Shown here: piece after piece, positions 44,398 to 55,562 of the stretch | Position numbering within the stretch: position 1 is the stretch's first letter | Layout of the letters: every line of letters begins with the position of its first letter | NCBI GenBank assembly: GCA_022410635.1 | Contig: JAJVDF010000362.1 | Location: forward strand, 1,201,069 to 1,265,068 | Length of the DNA stretch: 64,000 nt | Direction: 5' to 3' | Source of the DNA: Tretioscincus oriximinensis | Taxonomy: Eukaryota; Chordata; Lepidosauria; Squamata; Gymnophthalmidae | Notes under the pieces: model-generated | The model's database searches: none | Told to the model about the DNA's origin: nothing | The model's input: only the letters and a program-made list of their open reading frames with translations | Program-made: the position numbers and the translations under genes

Positions 44398-46291
44398 TAT
44401 TCCAGTATCTAATAGTAATTAAAACATAAAGAAAAGAAATTATTAAAACACTAACATCCATTTCTAGTCAAGGTGAAAATTCATTTCATTTAAATATGTA
44501 AAGGAGCAGCATTTCAAGATTCTAATTTATGCAATGAATGAATGAATTAATGTGTTCAACATTATGTACTACAAGTATTCCTGAACTCATAAAATTGTTG
44601 AGAATGACAATCTTTGGAGAGTGAAATTTCTCCATGAGAACAGGCATTATGCTGCCAACAGAATAGTAATTCTGGGTTCCCTATGTTCCGAAATAGTGTT
44701 CTACAAATCACAAGTCAAAGTGGATGGACATTCCTAACTATATGTAAAAATGCTACTGGCCCCATTTAGTCTCGAAGCTGGTCCAACCCCTAACAATGGT
44801 TGAAGTTCTACGAGATTGCCTTGTGCTGAGAATCAAAACCAGGGACTTAAAAATGCAATAACCTTCCACTTAAATGTCTGCTCCATGCCAAATATTCTAG
44901 GTTAGATAGTCATGATCAGCATTATCTTAGCAATATTCTCTTGTGATGATGTGAAAGGTGGAATGCACATCCATGTACATGAAAAACAGTAGTTGTGGTG
45001 ACTGCACCTTCCCTTTATAAAACATGTTGGATGCAGCCTCAGTCCCTACATTTGATCAAGATTAGGTTGATACTTGATTTAATTATGAACAGCTTCACAG
45101 TTCTTAATTGAATCTTCAGATGGTATAATAGCAATGATAATTTCAGCAGTATTCTGAGATTCCCTATTCTTTCTGAGGGAACGCAACCTCTAAACAGCAA
45201 AAATCTTCAATTCTTTAAATTGTGAGTGCCTTATTTTGGCATATTGCCTACTTCTTTTCTTGTTAGTCTTTAAGATGCAACAGGACTACCTTATAATAAT
45301 TCTGAATCCATGGACCTGCACACATGAAGGCTTATGACCTGTGATATGGGATATCATGGGTGTAAACCATTGCTCCCACAGGACACACTCACCTGGGTTC
45401 CTATGAGGTGGCAGCGGCAGCCTACTTGCGAGAAGTGCGCCGCCCCGGTGGCAACGTGAGGGACGCTGCCATAGCACTGACATGGCTCCTATGCAGCAGC
45501 TCCCTAATTCGCTGCCGGCAGCGTGATTTCACATGATTTTGGCTAACATCTCACCCCAGCAGCTAAAGGGAAGTACACATGTGGTTGTAGCAGCAGATGA
45601 CAGATGCACAGTACTCCTGGCATCTGGGGACAGTTGATACAATAGTTAAGGAGAAATATATAGTGCAATAATTTCACAGCCAACTCTTCAGCCAAGTAAA
45701 TCCTGTTTCTTCCAGACCTCAAAATAGGATGGTTACATTAATATTACTGCAGCTGGTATACGTAGCTCCTAGGAAACATAATTTCTAGATCCACAATGCT
45801 CCTGACACGGGGAAAGTTGATACAAAACTGGGTAAACTACTTCTGAAGCAAATTCTAGTCAAACAGGNACATGTGGTGATTTTTCCTCAGACTTGTAAAT
45901 TAACTCAGGGTGTGACAAGGCACATTTAATAAGACACCTCACTGAGTGAATTTGAAGCTGTAAGGGAACAAATATCAAATATCAAAAATTACCTTATTCC
46001 ATCCTAAAAACTGTCAAGAGTGACTTTTTCTTTCAGTCAGAAAGAACAGCTTAGAGAAACGTAGCCATCACAATATGGGGACAAATGACTAATGCTGGCA
46101 AATGACTAATCAGGGCAATATAAAATGGGTGGGCAGGTTTCCAACCACTGGCAAGCATTCATCAGGAAAGCATTACCAGACTCGTAGACCAACAAAAAGT
46201 AAAGTGGAAAAATGAAATAGGTTTATTATTTTAATTGTTTCAACGTCTGGTTTCTGTGTGATAATACAAAAGAGGCTTTTTCTCAAAATGC
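44398..46291. other. No gene; family C fragment and a GC-rich patch
   Basis: Family C repeat sequence occurs at 45252-45291 (TTCTTTTCTTGTTAGTCTTT, AAGATGCAACAGGACTACC). A GC-rich patch at about 45395-45525 contains CGCTGCCGGCAGCG, a 14-bp palindrome, and several CpG, but it has no supported exon. Two related 45-bp segments (about 45600-45650 and 45790-45835, both with TTGATACAA) form a weak direct repeat. Confidence 0.4.
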
Positions 46292-46375
46292 CTCTTTATT
46301 TATTTATTTATTTATTTACAGAAGGTCTTGGGGCAGCAAACAATAAAAGTAACAATACAATCTATCTACACTCTG
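46292..46375 (-). mobile_element. L2 LINE 3' terminus
   Basis: TTTATTTATTTATTTATTTA then GAAGGTCTTGGGGCAGCAAA and CAATAAAAGTAAC is the complement of an L2 3' end. Confidence 0.65.
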
Positions 46376-46440
46376 TTATCTAATAATAGAGTGGTCTAGA
46401 TGGCATCCCATACTGGTGGCTTCTGTGAACATATCCAAGG

Positions 46441-46860
46441 CTGNGTGCAAACATCTATTTTCTACCTCATTTGGAGCACACTCAGGAATTTTCAGCCACA
46501 CATGCTAAGTGCTTTCCACTAGTCAACCTGCAATAAACACCGTTTATTGCAGAATAAACTATTGCTCANATATTTAGGCATCGTTCTGGAGAACTCCTGT
46601 ACTCTCGAGAGTGTATGCANGTGAACAAATCAGTGGCGAGATGTTAAAACAAGCGAGAACACGGCTGTTGTTTCTATTGGTGGGTGTGAGTAAAAAAAAA
46701 TTCTCAGACTGCACTGGGACAAGATCAATGAGCGATATTACGGAGCTGGGGCATTGGTCACAGAATATATACGTTTGATGTGCATGGACATGCGATTGCT
46801 ATATTCTGAATTATAGTTTTGTGACGTTTTTTAAGTCGTCATGTGTATGGAGCCCAAGAT
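46441..46860. mobile_element. DNA element family A, copy 3 (full, uninterrupted)
   Basis: The left end is GGCTG(N)GTGCAAACATC, and the right end CATGTGTATGGAGCC gives, as complement, GGCTCCATACACATG. The interior matches copy 1 across its full length (GTGCTTTCCACTAGTC, AATAAACTATTGCTC, TTGTTTCTATTGGTGGGTGT), and 3843-4006 of copy 1 has no counterpart here. It is about 420 bp with no ORF. Confidence 0.65.
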
Positions 46861-47225
46861 TCATATGCATTTTGATTTCATTTAAGTATGAGATTTTTCT
46901 GTTCATTCTATTTTTTTTNCTGATAGAATTTGTACTCTCTTTGTATGGCCCCATTATTTTGGAATTTATCTCAAGTAGATGTGCATAGAATAAAAAATGT
47001 CAGCAAAAAATACAAAACAAATACTAGTTAAGCTGNATCTATGAATTTAACACTGGGAAGTTTTTTGTAGATTGGAAAAGACAAAAAATTATTCACCATT
47101 GCTTCCATGCCTATCTATCTGATGTAGTAAGAGCTCCCTCTCCTGTTTGTAGAAACAAGAAAAATAACAGAATCCTGACCTTATCTCAACAATTTTGAAC
47201 AGACTTGGAAAAAACATATTTATAC
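46861..47225. other. No feature recognised
   Basis: Nothing supported. Confidence 0.4.
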
Positions 47226-47297
47226 TAGGATATATACCAGATGGCATGCCTATATTTCAGGATATATCTCAGAATAAGGCTCAGTTCATAAAGGGCC
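47226..47297. mobile_element. Palindromic DNA element, family B, copy 5 (internally deleted)
   Basis: TTCAGGATATATCTCAGAAT and AAGGCTCAGTTCATAAAGGGCC match the right end of the family. The left arm is reduced to AGGATATATACCAGATGGC. Confidence 0.5.
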
Positions 47298-48119
47298 TAA
47301 AATCTAAATATTGCACTATGTGCTTTTAACATTTAAACNTTCTTAGTTTACTTTTTTGCTTGAAAGTGCCATTTAAATTATACTTTATTTACAGCATTTA
47401 TTGTTTTCCTCCTAGCCATTTAATTCTCTGTGATTTAAATTAGGCTAAGAAATGTTGTGTCCTGTTAGGATAAGCTGAATATCTAATCCTGCACATCTAT
47501 TATTTGATTTTAATTCTACATCCATGTCCNGCCATGAATGTTTTACAGAAGAGACATTTTACTTGAGTTCAGGAATGCCTTGGACCTAGGTCACTTTTAG
47601 ATCTTGGTAATCACATCAGTAACATTTTGAAGTCTGCTTTGTTCCTGGGTTAGAAGGCTGTTTCTTCCCTTGCTGTTTGCCACCAATGGCTTCCTCCATT
47701 TCAGCTTCTTCTCTTTCTCTNTGCACGAGTCACTGAAATACAACCCTCCTACCATGAGTCAATGAGTAGAAGAGTGATACTCTCTGACCACAGCCTTTAT
47801 GTTCACTGAAAAGGGAAGTGCCAGTGTGAGCGACAAGATAGAAATTCTAATCAGCTTTAGAAAATATTCCTTTAAGAGGACCATAGTATTCTTTTGTGAC
47901 CATAGTTCTTCCATTCTCAATCCATTTTTACTCTTAAAATGGATTGCAGGGTGCTGACCATGCATGTTGGCAGATGGCAATCCTAGTCTGTGTCTCATAT
48001 GCAGAATAAGCTTTCCATCCTAATTTTTTTTTCTGGGAATAGAGTCTTCCTCCATAAATGGAACTGTTGACAATGGCTGTGGTTGCCAAATGATGCCCTG
48101 ACCCTCTTTTGATGCATTT
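47298..48119. other. No feature recognised
   Basis: No gene or clear repeat; several N. Confidence 0.4.
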
Positions 48120-48193
48120 GCCTGGTATTTTGCTGATTTTGCCACCCTGAGACTTTTGGGTATGGAGCAGGGGATAAATATAAATAAATAAAT
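48120..48193 (+). mobile_element. L2 LINE 3' terminus
   Basis: TTTGCCACCCTGAGACTTTT, GGGTATGGAGCAGGGGATAA and ATATAAATAAATAAAT form an L2 3' end. Confidence 0.7.
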
Positions 48194-49261
48194 CTACTTT
48201 TAACAACTGCATGAAAATTCTACTCCAGGGACTCTGAATTTTTAGCCTGACATCAGCCAACTATATTATTCTACCTTTCAAAAAATAAAACACACACACT
48301 AAACAGTGACAAGCAATGAGATTACTATTTGGAGATAAACATTGGCATATAATATTAGCTCTCCATTTGTAACCCTATTCTTTATACACACCAATTCTTC
48401 AGGAACTTTTGTAGGTTAGGTCACTAGGATTCAAATGAAAGTCTGCTTTTAATTTCAGCTCAGGTCAGATTTAGGTAAATTCAATTTGTATCAGCAACAT
48501 GATAGTTTTTACTCCTCACATGAAGGAGATAACATAGAAGAAACAATATGAGCTGAGGTCACACTGTTATTTATTTAGAGGTATAAATATCCAACTGAAC
48601 CGTTAACACAGGTTAGAGGGTTAAAAGACGAAATCCGCATATCTTCCTGACTGGTAAAACCAACCTTATCTAAGAGCCCAGCACTGAAGGCCATACAAAG
48701 CATTCATTGTGTGTTGGCTTTTCCTTTCCTCTTCCCTGCCACTGTTGTGCAGTATTGGAAAGGCAAAAGCAAGGAACTACAGCTGCATTGACATCCAAGT
48801 AATCCTGAAACATATAAGTAGAGTTCATCCCTTACATTTATTTATTTCTCCAGGATGGATCTTCACGTACCCAAATAGATGAGTTGGCCCCTTGTCACTG
48901 TGATAGAGGGACTTCAAGAAGAGGTATAAGGACTGCCTCAAGAAACCTCCTGCTGTCTGCCATATTGACCACTGTCAGTGGCATGTCCTAGCAGCAAATT
49001 GTGGGGGTTGGAAACATACCATCTACGATGCTATCTTGTCCTTCAAGAATGCATGCAGGGCTAGCCTGAAAGACAAAAGACAGCAGTATAAGAANCAGGA
49101 TACAACCCTGCATCACATTGAGATAAGGCCTTCCCCTGCAGTCAATGTGGCTGGACCTGTTTATCCCTCATTGATCCTATTAGCCACCAGCAATCCTGCT
49201 ACCAACATGGACAACTACCACTCCTTCATAGATCTTCATTTGTGAATCTATGCCAAGATTA
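48194..49261. other. No gene recognised
   Basis: Nothing supported beyond short frames. Confidence 0.4.
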
Positions 49262-50112
49262 CTTATTTATTAATACTTATAATCCCTTCTGTGCCTAAAA
49301 GTCTCAGGGTATCTAACAATAAAAATATAAAATTAACATACGTAAACAATATCAGAAAGGGAGACAAAATGATATTTCTTCAACCAAAGGCCAGGTAAAA
49401 GAGGTGCTCCTTCAAGAATTTTCTGGAAAAAAAACAATGATGGTGACTGACACCTCTTGAAGGGGAGACCACTCCATAGACTGGGTCAACCACCAAATAG
49501 GCCCTGCTCTAGGGTTGCCATATTCTGGCAACCCAAAACCGGNACGGGGGTGGGGTGNGTGCGCACATACGGACGCTTGTAGCAAGACAGGCAAAACCTC
49601 TTCTGCCTNTCTCACCATAAGCATCCTTTGCTGGTGGCGGGGTTTCACCCTGCTCTCGCCGCCAACTCGCCTGCAGCAGTGGAGCAAAAACGCTTGGGTT
49701 TGTGAGAGGAGAACAGAGCTGCCCTCCTGTCACAAACCCAGGCGTTTCTCCTCTGCTAGAGGCGAGTTGGTGGCGAGAGTAGAGCAAAACCCCGCCTCCA
49801 GCCAAGGAGCAGCGACGGCGNGCTCCGAGGGTCCTCCCAGGACCCCGGAAAGCGTTGTGCGCGCTGCAGCCGTCAGCTCTTTTCCTTTAAAATCCCGCCT
49901 TTTTACATTCCCTGATGCAGCATCAGGGAATGTAAAAAGCCGGGATTTTGCCTTAAAACCTGGAGGGAACTATATTTTAGTCCCCAAAACCGGGTTTGTC
50001 CCGGCTTACCAGGATGTATGGCAACCCTACCCTGCTCTGGGTTTCCACTCCCTTTGCTGTTGAAAAGAGTGGTGCTACCAGGAGAGCCTCCTCTACTGTT
50101 AGGGAGCTTTTT
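49262..50112 (-). mobile_element. L2 LINE 3' region, split by a hAT-like element
   Basis: The part at 49262-49509 has the tail (TTATTTATTAATACTTATAA), AAAAGTCTCAGGGTATCTAA and CACTCCATAGACTGGGTCAA. The part at 50030-50112 continues with CTCTGGGTTTCCACTCCCTT and GCTGTTGAAAAGAGTGGTGC. Other copies (4774-6020, 29464-30135) have these blocks in one piece. The break is the 520-bp insertion with its duplicated octamer. Confidence 0.82.
49510..50029. mobile_element. hAT-like multi-hairpin DNA element
   Basis: The ends are a perfect 13-bp inverted pair, TAGGGTTGCCATA and TATGGCAACCCTA, flanked by the perfect octamer CCCTGCTC at 49502-49509 and 50030-50037. The 8-bp duplication points to hAT. Inside are two hairpins. 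Arms of about 75 bp (49638-49713 with 49722-49797, from GGCGGGGTTT to AACCCCGCC) lie on the left. A 30-bp-arm palindrome with one mismatch (49889-49949, centre 49919) lies on the right. The left half is GC-rich with CpG. There is no transposase frame. N occur at 49543, 49558, 49609 and 49821. Confidence 0.85.
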
Positions 50113-50137
50113 CTAACTTAAATATCACTATCATCTT

Positions 50138-50195
50138 ATTTATTTATTTGTTTGTTTGTTTGTTTGTTTGTTTGTTTGTTCATTCATTCATTTAA
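50138..50195. repeat. Tetranucleotide microsatellite
   Basis: TTTA units change into TTTG units (about nine) and then TTCA units. Confidence 0.9.
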
Positions 50196-50346
50196 TAGCT
50201 AGTGGTATAAAGTTGGAAAGTTGAGAGTCTCCTGTTCAATCCTCAGTCTCTACCCAGAAGTTGGCATTGACAAACTACTTCTTCATCTTTGCCAAGAAAA
50301 CTGAATAAAGATGCACACACAGTCAACTAGGAATCTGCCTCAATCT

Positions 50347-50651
50347 AGACACGGACAGAACAGTTGCTAAGGAATCCATCTGTCATCTGGGAGATCGGGT
50401 TTCAAAGCCCTGTGTTGGACATGGGGAGGCGTGAGCAGCTTCCACTAGCCTGTAGCTCTAGCCAACCCAGCTATTTGAAAGCATGATTTGCAAGAAATTG
50501 CAACTGAATGCAAGTAGATACATGGGAACCACCACAACTTTGTGAGGAAGATAGAACATAAATCTTTGGGCAAAAATACCCTTGTAAGCTGCTTTGAATT
50601 CCTTTGAAAAGTGAGAAAAGCAGAGTATAAGAACCCAGTTCTTCTTCTTCT
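50347..50651 (+). mobile_element. tRNA-derived SINE (family S)
   Basis: The head GACAGAACAGTTGCTAAGG, the arm GTCATCTGGGAGATCGGG and box B GGGTTTCAAAGCCC are clear. The full body and the end GAACCCAGTTCTTCTTCTTC follow. Frames of 68-71 codons on the opposite strand are translations of this repeat. Confidence 0.82.
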
Positions 50652-50882
50652 GTGATACATTCAATGTGGTTTACAAGCAATTACCAAACAAAGATTATTA
50701 AAAAAAATCATTAGCCAGAATCTGAACACAAAATACAGTAACCACATATCAATAGAGAGCATACAATGTAACATATTTAAGCACAGCTGTTTTCTGCAGT
50801 AGATTATGCAGGCGTTACTAGGGCAGGACAATCAGGGCACTGCCCAGGGGCCCCAGAGACCCAGTGAGACTTATGTTTTAAG
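50652..50882. other. No feature recognised
   Basis: Nothing supported. Confidence 0.4.
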
Positions 50883-51026
50883 GTCTTCAGAGATGCATGG
50901 CAAGTCTTCCAGCTGATTATGCCCTGCACACACCAACAAGCAGTAATCAGTGATCACTCGGAATTGCTTGTTAGTGTGCACGCATGGGGTAATCAGCTGG
51001 CAGATTCACCATACATCACTGAAGAC
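50883..51026. mobile_element. Fold-back element, about 63-bp arms
   Basis: GTCTTCAGAGATGCATGG at the left pairs with CCATACATCACTGAAGAC at the right. The pairing continues through CCAGCTGATTA and ACACCAACAAGC to a loop around 50950, at roughly 80% identity. MITE-like by inference; one copy is seen. Confidence 0.6.
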
Positions 51027-53671
51027 TTAAAGGCATAAGGTAGGAAACTGAGCAGGAGGGGGACCTTTCAGTCCCTGCCCTGGGATCCCCAGGAGCCTGG
51101 CTCCACCTTTATCTGGCTATCCAATTGCAGACATTTTGTTTCTGCATAGCCTTTGACCTGTGAGATGATAGAGACAAAAGCCACAGCAGAAATTCAGGCA
51201 GAACCAAAAACAGTTTCCAATCATGTTCACTGACAACTCTTTAGCATCCTTGAAACCAGCAACATTTTTATGCAGAAGCCTTTGGTTGTAAAAGGTGGAA
51301 ATAAGAACTAATAAGAGATTCAGGACCTGTGATAAGAAAGAGTGAAGCGTTGGAGAAAGGCACCCACCTTTGAAGTTGGCACAAGTTTCTGAACTGGCAC
51401 TTGGCTGACACAGTACAAGAGAACCAAATACTCACTAATTTGCAGTTTAACTTTCCTCATTGAAGGGACATTGCCAAGTCCCTGTTAGATGTCATCTTTA
51501 AGCCTGTGAGTTTCAAGTCAGCTTTCTGTATATCTAGCTCCTTTTTTCTATCTACATTTTGGGCTAGTGTGTAAATCCGCCAAAAAGACTCCTTATGACC
51601 TTCCAATGTGGGAAAATGGTAAACTTCACGAGACTTTGAGGTTAGCTGTAAAAGTTCATTAGCTCTCTGCTCACAGAGAATGCTGGGAATTGTAGTAAGA
51701 CAAAAATGGCAGGGACGTATGGGACATGCCTTGTGCCAAGAATACAAAGAAATGTAATGGGAAAATAGGAAACCGCATGGAATATTGGGGGTGAGTGGGA
51801 GGCAATCACGAATGAGTAACTCCAGATTTAGAGTAAATTCCTGAATAAAACAGAACATTGGAGTGGACCTTGTTCAGCATAAAGCCAGCTTAATATAGGC
51901 AGTTCAATCATAGAATTTCTGAACTGATAGTTAAACCTGCTTTTAATGTCATATGTTTTTATAATAATTTTCAAATAATTTGCAGTGTGCATATATGATT
52001 AGATAAGAAGAAAATTATAGGGTGCTTAGAGGAGCTTTTTCGGTGGTTTTCAAAGAAATGCTCCATCAGTGGATATGGAAAAATAATGTGTTAAGCAGGT
52101 TTTTAAAATAAAAAATGTCTAAAAACCTCTTAGCTGGCTTTTCTTTCTATTTTTGCATCTTTCTGGCCATCACTAGCCCAGTTTCCCATGAGTTTGATTA
52201 GCTGAACAACTGTGCCAGTTATTTCCCGATTGGGTAAGCTACTGGAGCTTTCATAGTTTCCCACCCAATTTGACCCAAATATGAGTTACCGTGAAAGTGA
52301 TGAATTCCCATGTCAACAGTAAATCATTTTTATAATATATTTTATGTCTGTCCCTGGAATCTCAATTTTGTTCTCATCCTAAAACCGTGTTGATTCCACC
52401 TGTAACTCATTAAATGAATGAGACTCTGAATGGTGATGTCAGAAGCATTGGCAAAAGATATTTCAAATGCATAAAGCATTGCACTTTCCTCTTTTTAGGG
52501 CTTTTAGTCACACTCCCTGAAGTCAAAAGATGAAAGTTTTTAAATAGCTTTTATAAAGATTTTGTGTACAGTTTTATTTGCAGAGAACATTTTTACTGTT
52601 TTCATATTGGTTTTGTAATCCACCCAGACTCATAAAGACATAGTCTTTGTTTTAATAGAGATTTACAATATTGATTATTTTGTTAACACTTACTTTGTGT
52701 TACAAAAATCTACAAATTCTTTATAAAAAAAGAATTTTTTTTNNAAATTTCCAACAAGATATCTCAGTTTTAACCACAGACTTGATTTCAAATCTGATAA
52801 AATATTTTTATTTTTTATCTTGATATGGTGTGAAAGTTTAATAGAGATTTATTTCAATTTTTGGAAAATCTGTAATTGTGTCAACTGCATTACTGGGTTA
52901 AAGGTGACAGATGAAGTGAGATTTATTAGGAGGTATGGTGAGTACAATGTTAAGGGACTCTTTTATAAGAATCTTTTTTAAAAAATTCAGGAAACAAGTT
53001 AAAATGTCCCTGAAGCTTAACAGAGCAATTCTTCTTGACCTTTCTAAATCTTTTCTGCTGAGATAGTGGCATTTTCTATTCCCTTAAGAAATCTTTCCAA
53101 AGCAAGAATAAAAAGGAGGGTGTGGAAGCTTCTATACACAAATGTGTTTAAAGAGCTTCTAAGCCAGAGGTATATCACAGGATACAAGGTTGTACGTGTG
53201 AGAGATAGAAAGAGATAGATGGAAAGACATATTCCCAGTTTTAACATCAGTATTTCTAGGCATTTATGTTTGAAACCATTGCAGACACTCTTAATGTTCA
53301 GTCAATGGCCTCTGCGAATTGCTTTACCTAAGATGTATTTTTATCTATGATAAAGTCAAATATTTAATTGACTGTTGAGTCTATTAAATTTAAAAATGCA
53401 TGGCTATTCTAAGTAAAGTTGTGAAACCTTTACTCCCTCAAACAGTGTTCTCAGAGTTCACGAGTACTTTTCTCTTGAAAACAAAAGTACAGGACTCTTT
53501 TCATAAGGAGACACCTTCCTCTTTCCTAGCTCTGTTAGCTCAAGTTCTCTCTTGAATGTTCCTTTAGTGCTAATCAGTTAATTTCTGTATATGGGTGACA
53601 ACTGGCCTTTTGATTTTTCATGACAGGAGAAAACATGATCCCCTTTCTCCACCATTATGTCAAATTTTGTA
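51027..53671. other. Longest repeat-poor stretch (2.6 kb), no gene recognised
   Basis: No LINE, SINE or inverted repeat that I can recognise; one NN at 52743-52744. The 133-codon minus frame 51457-51858 has no domain that I know. The surroundings are crowded with insertions, so the absence here may be chance or constraint. Confidence 0.4.
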
Positions 53672-53925
53672 CTAAATAAGAAGAGACCTCCTGAATGGGG
53701 TCAGAGCCCATCTAGTCTAGTATTCTGTCTTTCACGGTGGCCCACCAACTGCACCTAGGCAGCCTCAAGCAGAAGGCAGCAAAACCCTCACCTGTTCTTG
53801 ACTTCCTGCAAATGATACTGTTGCTCCATCTCAAAAGCAGTATCAAGAGATCCATCCCAGTAGCTATTTATACCCTTGCCTTCTATGAACATGTCTAATC
53901 GTATCTTAAAGATTCAATCAGGAAA
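53672..53925 (-). mobile_element. CR1 LINE 3' end
   Basis: TCAGAGCCCATCTAGTCTAG, TGGCCCACCAACTGCACCTA and GTAGCTATTTATACCCTTGC match the minus-strand CR1 tails; diverged. Confidence 0.8.
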
Positions 53926-54395
53926 GGGGTCTATGAGCCTTTTCACCTGGTAGTTCAATTTAAGGGAAATTTCTCCTTCCCCGGTTTATTCTATCTACAC
54001 AGAATACAGCATAAACAAGATTAGAGTATCCAAAAGGGTACCCTAGTCTGGACTATTGGAAGGTCTACCTCTTTTTTGAGATATAATAGCATATTAGGGA
54101 GCAATCTATGGACACCATGAGAGTGTCCAAACAGCAAACCTCTGTGCTCCATACAGAAAATACCTGAACAATGCAACAAGAGTCGCCATGGAAATGAAAG
54201 GTGCAAATGCTACTTGTTCTAGGCTCAGAGCTGTGCAAGCTTTGGAACCAGTGCAAGGGGTGATGCAAAGCAGACCTTGCCAATATGTGTACCATTGTTC
54301 TGTGCTAGGAGCAGTCTGAATCAAGTTGGAATGATTGTGCAGGGTGGCCCACATCCACAAACATAAAAGAAATAGTGGCTCAAATGCAACTGAAT
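53926..54395. other. No gene recognised
   Basis: Short minus frames (60-84 codons) overlap in three frames and show no domain. Confidence 0.4.
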
Positions 54396-54540
54396 GGCTG
54401 CATTTGCACTAAAAGAAAAAAAATGGTGCAAAAAATGTGTGGCTTTCCCGTGGATGTACACGGTTCCTCTATAACCCTAATGGGGAGCATCTTTGCCCCA
54501 TTCTATTTGCACAGGCATAAATTCTCACTGAGTTCTCTCC
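54396..54540. mobile_element. DNA element family D, copy 2 (left end)
   Basis: GGCTGCATTTGCACTAAAAG and ATGTGTGGCTTTC match the left 50 bp of 24005-24711, and both copies are preceded by ACTGAAT. The right boundary is not clear and may lie well beyond 54540. Confidence 0.4.
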
Positions 54541-55357
54541 TTAAAACACAAATGTAGAACTTTCCAATTCATATTATACATGCTCCAGTTGTGGTTTCCC
54601 TGTAGAGAGGGAGCATGTACATCAGAACACTGCCATTGCCTGTCAAGGAAGGGGATAGTTATCACGGCCTGGCCAATGGTCATCGAAGGGAAGTCCTGAG
54701 AGGGATGGCTGTTTGCCACCACTGTGCTTCCCACAGTGCTCTAACCTCTGAGGGGACAACAGCCTCTTGGCAGATCTCTGCAGTCCTACTGTGTGGTTAG
54801 GGATGGGAAGTTGTGATAGGGAATGGTGTTGCACTGCGACTATACATTTGAAGTAATGACTAGCCGACTTCTTAATTTTAATTTTATTTATTTATTAAAT
54901 ACTGAGTATTGTGCAATACTTCACTTTAGGAAGTGCATCTGACACGGTGGCTACATGATGGGCTTACACCGCAAGGTTTGTGCCTATGCCATAATCAAGC
55001 AAAGAATGTGCATACTGCCAAGAACTCTACTGTTGGATGTGAGGGTTTGTGTATGTATGTGAATCCATTTGTGAAGCTGCAAGGAGGCTGAGAAAGGGAA
55101 ATAAGTTTTTCATAAACTGGATATATATTTAAAAAGCTAGTACACAAATGAGGTGCTGTGAGTCTTGGTTTGCCAAAGGACAGATCAATCTGAGAAGCAA
55201 TGTGGATATGTAGGTTGAAGTTAGCAAAGTATTCTAAGCAAGCCAAAATGATTCATTTATTCTTTTCTTTAAAAATGACTGCTGGCATCTCTGTTTTCCA
55301 TAGCGTAGGGTTGTGATGAGTTTAAATGATTTGAGACATATAAATTGTCCATGTCTC
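54541..55357. other. No gene recognised
   Basis: Nothing supported. Confidence 0.4.
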
Positions 55358-55562
55358 CAGGATGCTGCTGCTTCCAGGAGGGAGCAGCAGATGGTTCTCC
55401 TGAAATACCATTTGCAGGGTGTCATGAATAGGTGCATATTTTGCTTTCCTCTGTTCAGATTGCCCAGGTGCATCTGGTGGGCCTCTGTGTGAGACAGAAT
55501 GCTGGACTAGATGGGCTTTGGCCCCATCCAGTATGGCTCTTCTTTGTTATGTTCTTATGCTC
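55358..55562 (+). mobile_element. CR1 LINE 3' UTR
   Basis: GGTGCATATTTTGCTTTCCT, CTGTTCAGATTGCCCAGGTG and GAATGCTGGACTAGATGGGC, then GGCTCTTCTTTGTTATGTTC and TTATG. Only about 200 bp of 3' UTR remain. Confidence 0.85.

Noticed and set aside
49540..49870. CpG-rich patch as a promoter or CpG island
   Set aside because: It lies wholly inside a hAT-like element with exact target duplications, so its base composition belongs to the element.
51457..51858. 133-codon minus-strand frame as a gene
   Set aside because: No recognisable domain, an unremarkable start context and no neighbouring exons; this length is possible by chance in 64 kb.
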